In this document: positions 44,333 to 53,599 of the stretch, piece by piece
Layout: the number at the start of each line of letters is the position of its first letter
Numbering within the stretch: position 1 is the stretch's first letter
From: Alphaproteobacteria bacterium
GTDB lineage: Bacteria; Pseudomonadota; Alphaproteobacteria; Acetobacterales; Acetobacteraceae
DNA length: 62,362 nt
Reading direction: 5' to 3'
NCBI GenBank assembly: GCA_020850755.1
Contig: JADZEB010000003.1
Location: 1-62,362 of the forward strand
Notes under the pieces: model-generated
What the model was told of the DNA's origin: nothing
The model's database searches: none
The model's input: the letters and a program-made list of their open reading frames with translations, nothing else
Made by a program: the position numbers and the translations under genes

Positions 44333-45283
44333 CTAGTCCTGCGTCGTGACGGATGACGCGGCGGCGGCTCCGCCATCCTCGCTGTGCCGCCCGTCGGCGA
44401 TCCGCTGGCGGCCGCGCCAGCGCACGCCGTTCGGGAACAGGATGATGGCGATGAACAGGATGGCGAACACGACCAGCGGCTGCCAGCGGGACGCGATCAC
44501 AAGCACCGAGAACTGCTGCAGGACCGAGATGGCCACGGCTGCCGCCGCCGCACCGAACACGCTGCCGATCCCGCCCAGAATCGTGGCCGCGACGGCGAAC
44601 AGCATCACATGCAGCGGCAGCTCCGGAAACAGCGCCAGCTTGGTTGCGAACAGATAGGTGCCCGCCGTGGTGAACAGTGCGGCCAGAAGCATCGCTGCCA
44701 GGAAGGATCGCTCCTTGTCGATGCCGTAGATCTCGGCCAGGTCTGCATTGTCTGCCACCGCGATCATGAACTGACCCTGGCGCGTCGCGCGCAGCCAGTG
44801 CCACAGCGCAGCGGTCATGCCCGCCGAAAGCACGATCGCGATCAGGTCCCATGACGTGACGACGACCCCGCCAACAAGCCATATCTGCGGCACCATGTCG
44901 GCCAGCAGGTAGAGCGGCTCTGGCGTGAACAGTAGCGTAAGCACGAATACGACGAACTGGGCGAAGATGAGCGTGAAGATGAAATAGGTGATGGGCTCCT
45001 CCGCCCGGCGGCGGAGGGCACGAAAGGCAATCCGCTCGATCCCGGCGGACAGCACCGCGCTCGCTGCAAGGGCGGCCAGCACGGCCAGGAGCAGCGGCAG
45101 GGCGAACCAGTTCACCGCTACGTACATGGCGTAGAAGGCCACGCCCATCAGCGCCGGCTGGGTGAAGTTCCAGATGCCGGTCACCTTGAGCACGAGCGCA
45201 AAGGCGATGGTAAATAGGACCTGGAAACTGGCCGACGCGACCGACGTCCACAGCACCTGGATCAGGATGACGGGGTCGAGCAT
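44333..45283 (-). CDS. livH: Branched-chain amino acid-type ABC transporter permease, LivH family (operon 1)
   Basis: A 316-residue permease. WNFTQPALMGVAFYAMY near the N terminus matches the family's N-x-A-x-G block, and ATILGGIGSVFGAAAAAV the conserved C-terminal coupling segment; VADNADLAEIYGID is the cytoplasmic EAA-like loop. MLDPVILIQ at 45283 is taken as start because earlier residues are Arg-rich and not membrane-like. It lies 37 bp after the binding-protein gene. Confidence 0.93.
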   Translation of the reverse strand: MLDPVILIQVLWTSVASASFQVLFTIAFALVLKVTGIWNFTQPALMGVAFYAMYVAVNWFALPLLLAVLAALAASAVLSAGIERIAFRALRRRAEEPITYFIFTLIFAQFVVFVLTLLFTPEPLYLLADMVPQIWLVGGVVVTSWDLIAIVLSAGMTAALWHWLRATRQGQFMIAVADNADLAEIYGIDKERSFLAAMLLAALFTTAGTYLFATKLALFPELPLHVMLFAVAATILGGIGSVFGAAAAAVAISVLQQFSVLVIASRWQPLVVFAILFIAIILFPNGVRWRGRQRIADGRHSEDGGAAAASSVTTQD

Positions 45284-45320
45284 CGCGCCTCGGCTGCGCC
45301 TTCTTGTCGCGCCAAGACCT

Positions 45321-46502
45321 TCAGGTGAACGCACCGAGCGGGCGGAACTGGCCGCCGCGCGCCTCGAGCAGATAGACGGTCGATCGCACCGTGTGATCGG
45401 CGTTGATGGTCAGGTTGCCCAGCAGCGGCAGGCTGAACGTGCCGATCTCCAGCAGCGCGGCACGCATGTTCGGCCCGGTCAGCGGCCGATTCGAGCCGTC
45501 CAGCCGTTCGACCAGCGCCTTGATGATGTAGGCCGTGTCATGGACATACTGGGTCGCGGGCAGGTTGTTCGGCTCGCGGTTCTGGCTGGTGCGCCATCGT
45601 TGCACATATCGCGCGACCGCCGGGCTTTCGGCTGCTCCAGGTGCAAGCGACGAGACGATGAGCCCGTCCGCGAGCGCCCCCAGGCGCTGCACCATCGCAG
45701 GGTTGTAGGCGGCAGAGTAGCTTGTGATCGGCTGCCGCACGCCGAGTTGGCGCAACTGCTGGATCGCCTGCGGACTGTCCCCGGCGTTGCCGTGCAGATG
45801 CACATGGTCGGGATTGGAGGCGCGGATCTTCAGGATCGCGCCAGTGTAGTCGGTGGCGTTCGGCTCGTAGCTCTCGAAAGCGACGATCTGCCCGCCCATC
45901 GCCTCCCAGCGTTCCCGGAAGATACGCGCACCGTAGACGCCACTCTCGTCATTGAGGTGCAGCACGGCCGCGCGGGACTTGCCGAGCCGCTCACGGGCAT
46001 ACCGCGCGAGCACGACAACATCGACATCGGCGAGTGGATATGCCGTATAGACGTAGTCGCCCATGCCGGCGATCCGCGGCGAGTTGGCGCCGACCGGAAT
46101 CATCAGCGTCTGCGAGCGGTTCGCGACCGGGGCCGAGGCCGCAATCACCGCCGACCAGCCGATCACGATCACCGGCACGCGCTCGACCGAGACCATGCGC
46201 GTGACGACCTCGACGCCGGTCTGGGGTCGTGCCTGTGTGTCGATCACCAGGGGATCAAGCCGCCGTCCTCCAGCACCAACCGCGGCATTGATGTCCTCGA
46301 CCGCCCACTGCATGGCTCGAACCTGGTCCAGCCCGAAAGGGGCGGCTGATCCGGTCGTCGGCAGCGCAACGCCAAAGCGCAACGGCTCGCGCTGCTGCGC
46401 CCGAGGGGATCGGCCGCCCAACGCCATCGATCCAAGCATGGCCGAGCCAAGCACAAGCCTGCGACGGCTGACATGGACTGAACCTCGGCGCGGGTCGGAC
46501 AT
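45321..46502 (-). CDS. Branched-chain amino acid-type ABC substrate-binding protein (operon 1)
   Basis: A 393-residue periplasmic receptor of the LivJ/LivK class (Peripla_BP_6). GGAGG lies 6 nt before ATG 46502. The leader has twin-Arg residues (SRRRLVLGSAM) and ends near PRAQQ. The ligand domain begins LRFGVALPTTGSAAPFG, with AVEDINAAVGAGGR and VVIGWSAVIAASAPVAN typical for the class. The ligand could be an amino acid, amide, urea or aromatic acid. It is first in the operon and has a paralogue in operon 2 (51209-52387). Confidence 0.93.
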   Translation of the reverse strand: MSDPRRGSVHVSRRRLVLGSAMLGSMALGGRSPRAQQREPLRFGVALPTTGSAAPFGLDQVRAMQWAVEDINAAVGAGGRRLDPLVIDTQARPQTGVEVVTRMVSVERVPVIVIGWSAVIAASAPVANRSQTLMIPVGANSPRIAGMGDYVYTAYPLADVDVVVLARYARERLGKSRAAVLHLNDESGVYGARIFRERWEAMGGQIVAFESYEPNATDYTGAILKIRASNPDHVHLHGNAGDSPQAIQQLRQLGVRQPITSYSAAYNPAMVQRLGALADGLIVSSLAPGAAESPAVARYVQRWRTSQNREPNNLPATQYVHDTAYIIKALVERLDGSNRPLTGPNMRAALLEIGTFSLPLLGNLTINADHTVRSTVYLLEARGGQFRPLGAFT

Positions 46503-46970
46503 GGTAGCCTCCCTGGCGGTTCAACGTGCTGGAGAGCGGCGCCTAGTCCCGGGCAGCCGCGAGAGGCGCTGCGCGCCCGATCGCCACACCTGAGATTGTG
46601 CGCCTGCAATGGGCCAACCGGATCTCCAGCATGCGTAGTCGACCATGTCTATCTGGAACGAGGCCGTTCCGCAACACAAACGATATGCGCAATCCGTTCG
46701 CAATCTGACCGGACGTCCGATGCATCCGCAGAGCTGGCGCCGGCGCACGGCCCTGGGCACTCGACGCACAAAGCCTGTTCGGCACGCCCATGACATGATG
46801 CGGCCATGGCCCCGCAACCCTGGGCGCGGGGGACGCGACGGTTCATTCCCTGTCGCGTGCCTCGGGCAGCTCGCGGCCGCGCCGCGCAACAGGCAATCGA
46901 TTGCTATCCAGCGTGATCGCCCTGGTCGTGTCGCTGGCCGCGGCCGGCGCGTGGCGGAGCCCGCCTGCGA
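46503..46970. other. Gene-poor stretch of 468 bp upstream of Liv operon 1
   Basis: No gene can be supported on either strand; short frames lack domains and starts. It separates the end of Liv operon 2 (hydrolase stop at 46971) from the start of Liv operon 1 and must contain the promoter of the latter. No clear operator seen. Confidence 0.45.
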
Positions 46971-47777
46971 CTATCGCGGAGACGCGACCTCGGCGAGCCA
47001 GGCCGCCAGCAGGCGCGAGAACTCCTCGGCACGGCAGCGATTGAGAAGGTGCCGCGCGCCCGCGATCACCTCGAGCCGCGCGCCGGGGATGCCGGCACGG
47101 ATGTCTTGGGCGTCCTCGACCGTCGTGCCGCTATCCTCCTCGCCCGCGACGACGAGGGTCGGCACCGCGATGCGCGGCAGGAGCGCGCGCACATCGAAGC
47201 CGGCGATCGCCTCGCAGCAGCCGATATAGCCCTCGACCGGCGTCTCCATCACCATCCGGCGCACCTCGGCGAAGCCCGCGGGGTTCGAGCGCCTGAATCG
47301 CATCGACAGCCAGCGGTCCATCATGCCGGGGAACATCTTGCCGAAATGCCCGACAGCCCGCAGGTGCGCAATGCGCTCGTCCCAAATCTCGCGGCCATGG
47401 AAGGGAGGCTGCGCCGTGGTGGCAACGAGGCAGAGGCTCTGCACGAGATCGGGGCGGCGCAGCGCCAGCACCTGCGCGGTCATCCCGCCGAGCGACAGGC
47501 CGACGATGTGCGCCGGCCCGATGCCAGCCTGGTCGATCAGCCCGGCCAGATCGTCGGCGAGCTGTTCCATGCTGTAGGGCGCGGGCGTCACGCCGGATCG
47601 TCCATGGCCGCGCGTGTCGTAGCGCAGCACGCGCCAGCGTGCCGTCAGCAGCGTCCATTGCGGGTCCCACATTGAGGCATCGGTGGACAGGGAGTTCGAC
47701 AGGACCACCGCCGGCGCGCCCTCGGGGCCCGCCAGCTCGTAGCGCAGCGCGACGCCATTCACTTGCGCCTCGGGCAT
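46971..47777 (-). CDS. Alpha/beta-hydrolase, 3-oxoadipate enol-lactonase-like
   Basis: A 268-residue alpha/beta-hydrolase. Triad: Ser in GLSLGGM (about 93-99), acid in VVAGEEDSGT, and His in IAGARHLLN. VVLSNSLSTDASMWDPQ and YDTRGHGRSG match PcaD (3-oxoadipate enol-lactonase). GGAGAGG precedes ATG 47777. It follows livF of operon 2 after 20 bp on the same strand and so is probably its last gene. This suggests that operon 2 imports a lactone, ester or aromatic breakdown product. A genuine pca role is not supported by other pca genes here. Confidence 0.9.
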   Translation of the reverse strand: MPEAQVNGVALRYELAGPEGAPAVVLSNSLSTDASMWDPQWTLLTARWRVLRYDTRGHGRSGVTPAPYSMEQLADDLAGLIDQAGIGPAHIVGLSLGGMTAQVLALRRPDLVQSLCLVATTAQPPFHGREIWDERIAHLRAVGHFGKMFPGMMDRWLSMRFRRSNPAGFAEVRRMVMETPVEGYIGCCEAIAGFDVRALLPRIAVPTLVVAGEEDSGTTVEDAQDIRAGIPGARLEVIAGARHLLNRCRAEEFSRLLAAWLAEVASPR

Positions 47778-47797
47778 GTCCCTCTCCTTCCCGTCGA

Positions 47798-48508
47798 TCA
47801 GTAGTAGTCGAGCAGTGCCGCCGGTTCGCGCAGCGGCGCGCTCGGGCCGTCATAGGCGATGCGGCCCTGGCGAACCACGACCGCACGCGGAGCGAAGGCC
47901 AGGGCTGGCACCACGTTCTGCTCCACCACGACCACCGGCATCGTCGCATTGGCCTCCGCCACGATGGCGAGCGCGGCGAAGACCTCCTCGACCACTGCCG
48001 GGGCAAGCCCGCAGGTCGGCTCGTCGAGCAGCAGGATGCCGGGTGCGGTGGCCATCGCCATGGCGATCGAGAGCATCTGTTGCTGGCCGCCGGAAAGCGA
48101 GCCGGCCAGCTGCCGGCGCCGGTCGGCGAGGATCGGGAACAGCCCATAGGCGTGCTTGAGCGGTGATCCGCCGCCGCGCCCCGCGCCGGCGCGCGCTGCA
48201 ATGGCAAGGTTCCGCTCGACCGTGAGCGAAGGGAATACGTTCCGTCCCTGCGCGCAGAAGCCGATGCCGCGACGCACATTGTCGGCCACGCGCCCGGGCA
48301 GCACCGGCTCGCCGCGATAGGCGATGCGGCCGCTCACCTCGGGCACGGCACCGACGGCGCATTTCACCAGCGTCGACTTGCCCGAACCGTTGTGGCCGAT
48401 AACTGCCACGCGTTCGCCCTCGGCGACTGCGAAGTCCACCTCGCTCAGCGCCTGACGGTAGCCGTAGCTGGCGGCAACGCCGCCGAGATCGAGCACGGGC
48501 GCGCTCAT
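47798..48508 (-). CDS. livF: Branched-chain amino acid-type ABC transporter ATPase, LivF family (operon 2)
   Basis: A 236-residue ABC ATPase. Walker A GHNGSGKST, signature SLSGGQQQMLSIAMAMATAP, Walker B ILLLDEPTCGLAP and the LivF-type VVVEQNV switch. ATG 48508 overlaps the livG stop by 4 bp. Paralogue of 41949-42647, but the insert GAGRGGGS after the arm region is not shared. Confidence 0.94.
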   Translation of the reverse strand: MSAPVLDLGGVAASYGYRQALSEVDFAVAEGERVAVIGHNGSGKSTLVKCAVGAVPEVSGRIAYRGEPVLPGRVADNVRRGIGFCAQGRNVFPSLTVERNLAIAARAGAGRGGGSPLKHAYGLFPILADRRRQLAGSLSGGQQQMLSIAMAMATAPGILLLDEPTCGLAPAVVEEVFAALAIVAEANATMPVVVVEQNVVPALAFAPRAVVVRQGRIAYDGPSAPLREPAALLDYY

Positions 48509-49281
48509 GCCGTGCCGCCGAAATAGATGCGGCGCAGGCGCGGATCGCCAAGAATCGCCGCCGGCGGCCCCTCGGCCTCGGCACGGCCGGCGAACATGAA
48601 GACCATGCGCGCCGCAAGCTCGCGCAGCACGCCGATATTGTGCTCGATGACGCAAACCGCGCGGCCGCGCGCCGCCTCGCGGTCGATGATCGCGCGCATG
48701 GTGATCTGGTTGCGCGGATCCACCCCGGCGAGCGGTTCGTCGAGCAGCAGCACCGGCCCCTCGTTCATCAGCGCGCGGGCGAGGCCCACCAGCTTCTGCT
48801 GGCCGTAGGAGAGCTCGGCCACGCGGTGCCCGGCGCGGTGGGACATCCCCACCGCCTCCAGCGCGGCTTCCGCGGCGCGCGTCATCTGCGCCATCGCGCG
48901 GCGCAGGGCGGGCGGTCGGAAAAGCGCGGCCAGCAGCGATTCCCCCGGATAGCTTTGCCCGCTCATCACGAGGTTATCGAGCACCGAGAGCGAGGGGAAC
49001 AGCCGCACATGCTGCCAGGTGCGGCTGATGCCGAGCCGCGCGCGACGATGCGCCGCCAACCGCGAGATGTCACGCCCTTCCAGGAGGACGCTCCCGGCAT
49101 CGGCGGGGATGCTGCCGCAGATCAGGTTGAACAGGGTGCTCTTGCCCGCCCCGTTCGGGCCGACCACGCCGAGCACCTCCCCCGCGCGCAGCGACAGCGA
49201 AAGCCGGTCGGCAGCGACCACGCCGCCGAAGCGCTTCTCCAGCCCCTCGAGCCTGAGGATGGCGGCGCGCTCGGCGGCCAT
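48505..49281 (-). CDS. livG: Branched-chain amino acid-type ABC transporter ATPase, LivG family (operon 2)
   Basis: A 258-residue ABC ATPase. Walker A GPNGAGKST, RTWQHVRLFPSLSVLDNLV, signature ELSYGQQKLVGLARALM (SYGQQ), Walker B VLLLDEPLAGVDPR, and VCVIEHNIGVLREL. MAAERAAIL at 49281 begins 2 bp after the livM stop; upstream residues in frame belong to an antisense-like extension over livM. Confidence 0.94.
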   Translation of the reverse strand: MAAERAAILRLEGLEKRFGGVVAADRLSLSLRAGEVLGVVGPNGAGKSTLFNLICGSIPADAGSVLLEGRDISRLAAHRRARLGISRTWQHVRLFPSLSVLDNLVMSGQSYPGESLLAALFRPPALRRAMAQMTRAAEAALEAVGMSHRAGHRVAELSYGQQKLVGLARALMNEGPVLLLDEPLAGVDPRNQITMRAIIDREAARGRAVCVIEHNIGVLRELAARMVFMFAGRAEAEGPPAAILGDPRLRRIYFGGTA

Positions 49282-49283
49282 GC

Positions 49284-50165
49284 TCACTTCGCCTCGACGC
49301 GCGAGCCGCCGACCGCGGCAGCGGAGCCGAACAGACCCTGCGGGCGGAGGAACAGGAAGGCGATGACAAGGCCCGTGAACAGCATGCCCTGGATCGCGGC
49401 CATCACCGCCGGCGGCATCTCCAGCATGGTGATGAGCTGGGGCAGGGCGATGACGATGGCCGCGCCGACCGGCGGGCCGAGGGTCGAGCCGATGCCGCCC
49501 ACGATGACGCATGCCAGCATCATCGCTGCGTGCAGCAGCTCGAACTGGTCGGGGCTGACGAACTGGAAATGCAGCGCATAAAGGCCGCCCGCAAGACCGG
49601 CGCAGCCGGCCGACACGGCGACAAGAAACACCTTGATGCGCAGCACGTCGCGGCCGAGGCCTGCCAGCGCCTCCTCGTCGTCGCGCATGGCCACGACGGC
49701 GCGGCCGAAATCGCCCGAGACCAGCCAGCGCACCAGCCACAGCGTCGCCGCGGCAAAGGCGCCGGAGACGAGCAGGAACCAGAGCGTGCGGTTCGGCCCC
49801 TCGAACAGCGCCGGGATGTGCGCAAGCCCGCCGGCGCCACCGATGCTCTCGGTGTTGCGGATCACCTGCAGCCCGGCGAGAAGGAAGCCGATGGAGGCGA
49901 TCAGCAGATAGTCGCCGGAAACGCGGACGCAGGGCACCGACAGCACGATCGAGGCAAGCAGCGCGGCCAGGATGCCGAGGAGCGGCGCAAGCGGCACCGG
50001 CACACCGAGGAACATCGCCGCCGCCGCGGTGGCATAGGCACCGATGCCGTAGAACAGGGGCTGCGCGACGATCAGCAGCCCGGCGAAGCCGATCACCAGG
50101 TTGAAGCTCGCGCTCAGGATGGTCCAGAGCACGATCAGCGCGAGGATGGTCAGGACGTATTCCAT
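49284..50165 (-). CDS. livM: Branched-chain amino acid-type ABC transporter permease, LivM family (operon 2)
   Basis: A 293-residue permease with GFAGLLIVAQPLFYGIGAYA, VRVSGDYLLIASIGF, GGAGGLAHI and the coupling loop AMRDDEEALAGLGRDV, all shared with operon 1 LivM. AGAGGA precedes ATG 50165. It lies 31 bp after livH. Confidence 0.94.
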   Translation of the reverse strand: MEYVLTILALIVLWTILSASFNLVIGFAGLLIVAQPLFYGIGAYATAAAAMFLGVPVPLAPLLGILAALLASIVLSVPCVRVSGDYLLIASIGFLLAGLQVIRNTESIGGAGGLAHIPALFEGPNRTLWFLLVSGAFAAATLWLVRWLVSGDFGRAVVAMRDDEEALAGLGRDVLRIKVFLVAVSAGCAGLAGGLYALHFQFVSPDQFELLHAAMMLACVIVGGIGSTLGPPVGAAIVIALPQLITMLEMPPAVMAAIQGMLFTGLVIAFLFLRPQGLFGSAAAVGGSRVEAK

Positions 50166-50196
50166 GCGGTCCTCTGGGCGGCCTCCTCTTCGACCC

Positions 50197-51147
50197 TCAG
50201 GCCGCCTCGCTGGCGCGCGCGGTGGCCGCTGCCTGGCTCATGCGTGCGGCGCGCCGGCGCGCCAGGAGCGAGGTCCAGAGGCCGCCGAAACCGCGCGGCA
50301 GGAACACGACAGCAAGCACGAGGGCGAAATAGACCAGCGCGTTCTCCCAGATCGAGGGCACGACAAAAACCGAGAAACCCCGCATCAGGCCCAACGCCAG
50401 CGCCGCCACCCCCGCGCCGATCACGCTGCCCACACCGCCCAGTATGGTGGCGACGGTGGCGATCAGCAGCAGGTCGAGCCCGGTGGTCGGCAGGAAGGTG
50501 GTGCGCGTGCCGAACAACCACACTCCGGCGACGATCGGCACCGCGCAGACGATGGAAGCCAGCATGTAGGTGCGCTCGGCGCTGATGCCGTAGAACTCGG
50601 CCAGCTGGCGATTGTCGGACACGGCCAGGATCCGCTCCCCCGCGGCAGTGCCCGACAGCAGCAGTGCGATGCCGCCAAGCAGCACCAGGGTGACGATGAT
50701 CGCCTCCACGTCCCAGGCGGTGACGGAAACGCCGGCAACAAGGAACCCCGGCATGAACAGCGAGGCGACGAGGCTGCGCGGCTCGGTCCCGCCGAGCAGC
50801 ATCAGCAGGAAGCCGGCGAACTGCGCCACCATGAAGGTGAAGATGAAGTAGGTTAGGTGCGGGCTGTTGCGCCGGCGCAGCACGCGCATGCCCCAGGCTT
50901 CGAGCGCGAGCCCGAAGCCGGCAACGACGACGAAGGTTGCACCCAGTGCCGCCCATGCCGGCCAGGCCAGCACGCGCACCAGGGCGTAGAGCAGGTAGAA
51001 GGCGATGCCGATCTGGGCCGCCTGGGCGAAGTTCCAGTAGGTGGTCACCTTCAGGTAGAGCGCAAAGGCGACCGCGACCAGAACGTAGAAGCTCGATCCC
51101 GCGATCGAGGACCAGGCGATCTGCAGGAAGACGGTCACGTCCATCAT
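50197..51147 (-). CDS. livH: Branched-chain amino acid-type ABC transporter permease, LivH family (operon 2)
   Basis: A 316-residue permease with WNFAQAAQIGIAFYLLYA, VSDNRQLAEFYGISAER and ATILGGVGSVIGAGVAAL, each matching operon 1 LivH at the same place. Two consecutive Met codons at the start (51147 and 51144) make the exact start uncertain by one residue. It follows the binding-protein gene after 61 bp. Confidence 0.93.
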   Translation of the reverse strand: MMDVTVFLQIAWSSIAGSSFYVLVAVAFALYLKVTTYWNFAQAAQIGIAFYLLYALVRVLAWPAWAALGATFVVVAGFGLALEAWGMRVLRRRNSPHLTYFIFTFMVAQFAGFLLMLLGGTEPRSLVASLFMPGFLVAGVSVTAWDVEAIIVTLVLLGGIALLLSGTAAGERILAVSDNRQLAEFYGISAERTYMLASIVCAVPIVAGVWLFGTRTTFLPTTGLDLLLIATVATILGGVGSVIGAGVAALALGLMRGFSVFVVPSIWENALVYFALVLAVVFLPRGFGGLWTSLLARRRAARMSQAAATARASEAA

Positions 51148-51208
51148 CGCTTGGGCCGCTCCGGCCGGGACCGTACCGGTTCCAGGGGTACGGCCCCTCC
51201 GTGTCGCA

Positions 51209-52387
51209 TCAGACGCCGATGGTCGCGTGCGGACGGAAGGCGCCGTCGCGCACCTGCAGGACGTAGACGGGCTTGCGAACGGTGTGGCGGCCTTCGGCCA
51301 CGTCGATGCGCAGTTCCCCGGTCAGCGGCAGGTCGAACGGCCCGTGCTCGACCAACGCGCGGCGCATGTTCTCCCCGCTCGGCGGCAGGTTGCGCTGGAG
51401 CGTCCAGCCGAACAGGGACGCGGCAACAAAGGCCGCGTCGTAGAAATACTGGGTGAAGGGCAGGCCGTTGGGCTGGCGGCTCTCGCGCCGGCGCCACTCC
51501 TCGATATAGGCGCCGACCGCCGGTCGGTCCTGTGGCCCGGGCGCAAGCGAGGTGACCAGCAGCCCCTCGGCCGCCGGGCCGAGCTGCTCCAGCACGCGGT
51601 TGTTCTGGCCGATCGAGGTGGTTGCCACCGTCTGGTTGAGACCAAGCCTGCGCGCCTGCGAGACCAGCGCCGGGATCTCCGGCACGTCGCCCTGGATCCA
51701 GAGGATGTCGGGGTTGGCGGTGCGCAGGCGGAGCAGCACGCCAGTGAAGTCGGTCGCACGAGGATCATAGGCCTCGTAGGCGACGACCTGACCACCGGCG
51801 GCCTGGAAGGCATCGCGATAGACGCGCGCGCCGTCGATGCCACTCTCGTTGTTGATGTAGAGTACGCCGGCGCGGCGGCGGTTCATGCTGCGCACGTGCC
51901 AGGTGGCTGCGGCGATGCCCTCCACGTCGGCAAGTGGATACATGGTGAAGACATACTCGCCGAGGCGGGCGATGCCGGGCGCGGTGGCGCCGGACGAAAT
52001 CTGCAGCACGCGCTCGCGATTGGCCACCGGCGCAACGGCGTTCACCACGGCCGACCAGCTGACGAAGAACAGCGGCACGCGGTCCACCGTGGCAAGGCGC
52101 GTCGCGCCATTGATGCCGGTCTGCGGGTCGGCCTGGCTGTCGATGGTGACCATCTCGAGCCGGCGGCCGGCAACCCCGCCGGCAGCGTTGATCCGCTCCA
52201 GCGCCCAGGAGGTGGCGGCGATCTGGTCGTTGCCGAAGAAGGCGGCGCGGCCGGTCATCGGCAGCAGCACGCCGAAGCGCAGCGGGGGCTGCTGCGCGCG
52301 CGCCAGGCGCGCCGGTGCCGCGAGAGCGGCGGCGCCAAGCGCGAGACCGCCAAGCGTGCGGCGCGTGATGCGGGGGGCGTTGCCCAT
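51209..52387 (-). CDS. Branched-chain amino acid-type ABC substrate-binding protein (operon 2)
   Basis: A 392-residue Peripla_BP_6 receptor. GGAG precedes ATG 52387; the leader has twin Arg (RITRRTLGGLALG) and ends LARAQQ. The mature domain (LRFGVLLPMTGRAAFFG, ALERINAAGGVAGR, FFVSWSAVVNAVAPVAN) parallels operon 1's receptor closely in layout and length, including the -HTVR-x-x-VY- strand near the C terminus. First gene of SBP-livH-livM-livG-livF-hydrolase. Confidence 0.94.
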   Translation of the reverse strand: MGNAPRITRRTLGGLALGAAALAAPARLARAQQPPLRFGVLLPMTGRAAFFGNDQIAATSWALERINAAGGVAGRRLEMVTIDSQADPQTGINGATRLATVDRVPLFFVSWSAVVNAVAPVANRERVLQISSGATAPGIARLGEYVFTMYPLADVEGIAAATWHVRSMNRRRAGVLYINNESGIDGARVYRDAFQAAGGQVVAYEAYDPRATDFTGVLLRLRTANPDILWIQGDVPEIPALVSQARRLGLNQTVATTSIGQNNRVLEQLGPAAEGLLVTSLAPGPQDRPAVGAYIEEWRRRESRQPNGLPFTQYFYDAAFVAASLFGWTLQRNLPPSGENMRRALVEHGPFDLPLTGELRIDVAEGRHTVRKPVYVLQVRDGAFRPHATIGV

Positions 52388-52604
52388 GACGCTTCTCCTG
52401 AGCCTGCCTGCCGCGTTGCCGGGCAGGCCGTTGATGCCTGGTACCGTCTGGCGCGCGGAGATCCGCTGCTCCGCCGCGTCGCACCGCGGCACCGCACAAT
52501 AACGGGCCGCGAGCGCGATTTCAGCACCGGGCAAGCTCTACACGAGGGGGAACAAGGTGTCGAGGTAGCGCGGACAAGCGTGACGTGCCGGCCTGCCGGC
52601 GCTG

Positions 52605-53090
52605 CCAAGCGGGCGCAAGCAACCTTCCCTCTCCTGGGCGCGGGTGCCGGCCTTCATGCTGGCGCTGGATCGCGTGGACGGGCTCGGCGCGCTGGCGCTG
52701 CGGCTCCTGATCTTGACGGCGCTGCGCTCAAGCGAAGTGCGCCATGCGCGCTGGTCCTGGCTTGCGTTCGACGGCGTGGCAACGTTCACCGTTCCGGGCG
52801 AGATGATGAAGGGCAAGCGCGCGGCGGACGTGATCGCGCATCGTGTGCCACCGAGCGGGGCCGCCTTGGACACGCTCGCCTGCGCCTATGCGGAGGCGAA
52901 CGGCACGACCACTACGGCGGCCGAGTTGCCCTAGCTAGCGGCGCTGGCGCGGGATGCGTTGATCTTCCCGAGCGCGCGGCGCATCACGCCGCTGTCCGAC
53001 ATGGCGTTCAGCGCCGTCATGCGGCGGATGAACGAGAACCGCCCCGACGATGCGCCAGCGCCCTGGCGCGATGCGGACGGGCGCGAGGCC
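52605..53090 (+). pseudogene. P4-type tyrosine integrase remnant with in-frame stop
   Basis: In one continuous frame the plus strand encodes a middle part of a phage/island integrase: PSLSWARVPAFM, then LRLLILTALRSSEVRHARW (the catalytic Arg box), VPGEMMKGKR (the Lys strand), then an amber codon at 52932-52934, then IFPSARRITPLSDMAFSAVMRRM and PWRDADGREA. The integrase normally continues with an HGFRSTFRDW-type box holding His and Arg; this is missing, as are the N-terminal domain and the Tyr. The frame stops resembling integrase at 53090, exactly where an antisense IS66 fragment begins. Non-functional. Confidence 0.82.
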
Positions 53091-53092
53091 CT

Positions 53093-53325
53093 GTGGTCGG
53101 CGATGCCGGCCAGCACATCGGCGAGCCAGGCGCAGGGATCGACGTCGTTCAGCCCAGCGGTGGCGATCAGCGAGGACATCGCCGCGGCGCGCTCTCCACC
53201 CCGGTTGGAACCGGCGAACATCCATGCCTTGCGGCCGAGGGCCACGCCGCGCAACTGCCGCTCGGCTGCGTTGTTCGTCAAACAGATCCTCCCGTCGTTC
53301 AGGAAGCAGCTGAAGGCATTCCAGC
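53093..53325 (-). pseudogene. IS66-family transposase C-terminal remnant
   Basis: About 77 codons of an IS66 (Tnp66/TnpC) transposase: WNAFSCFLNDGRICL, TNNAAERQLRGVALGRK (with the catalytic Glu of the DDE triad), AWMFAGSNRGGERAAAM, LNDVDPCAWLADVLAGIADH. The first two catalytic Asp, the N-terminal domains and the usual PWNW end are missing. The open frame extends to 53497 but shows no IS66 similarity there. No terminal inverted repeats were seen. The fragment abuts the integrase remnant. Confidence 0.85.
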
Positions 53326-53599
53326 CTCGGCCATTTGACGCCGGCTGCCTACGCAGCCAAGCTCGCACAACAGACCGCAGCGACCGTGACGCCAACGGGC
53401 CGGGCCGATGCAGTTCGTGGGGCCTCAGCACCCCGGCCCGTTGCACCAACACCCCCCAACGGACCTCCGCAGCAAGCTGCAGAGGTGCCAGTCTCAAGCT
53501 AGGCGTGGGCCGAGGAATCAGGGCAGGTCAGGACATTCCGGCATCCGCATCGCGGGTCAACCGTCGCGACAGCGCCATCGCCCGATCGGATCGCGGCGG

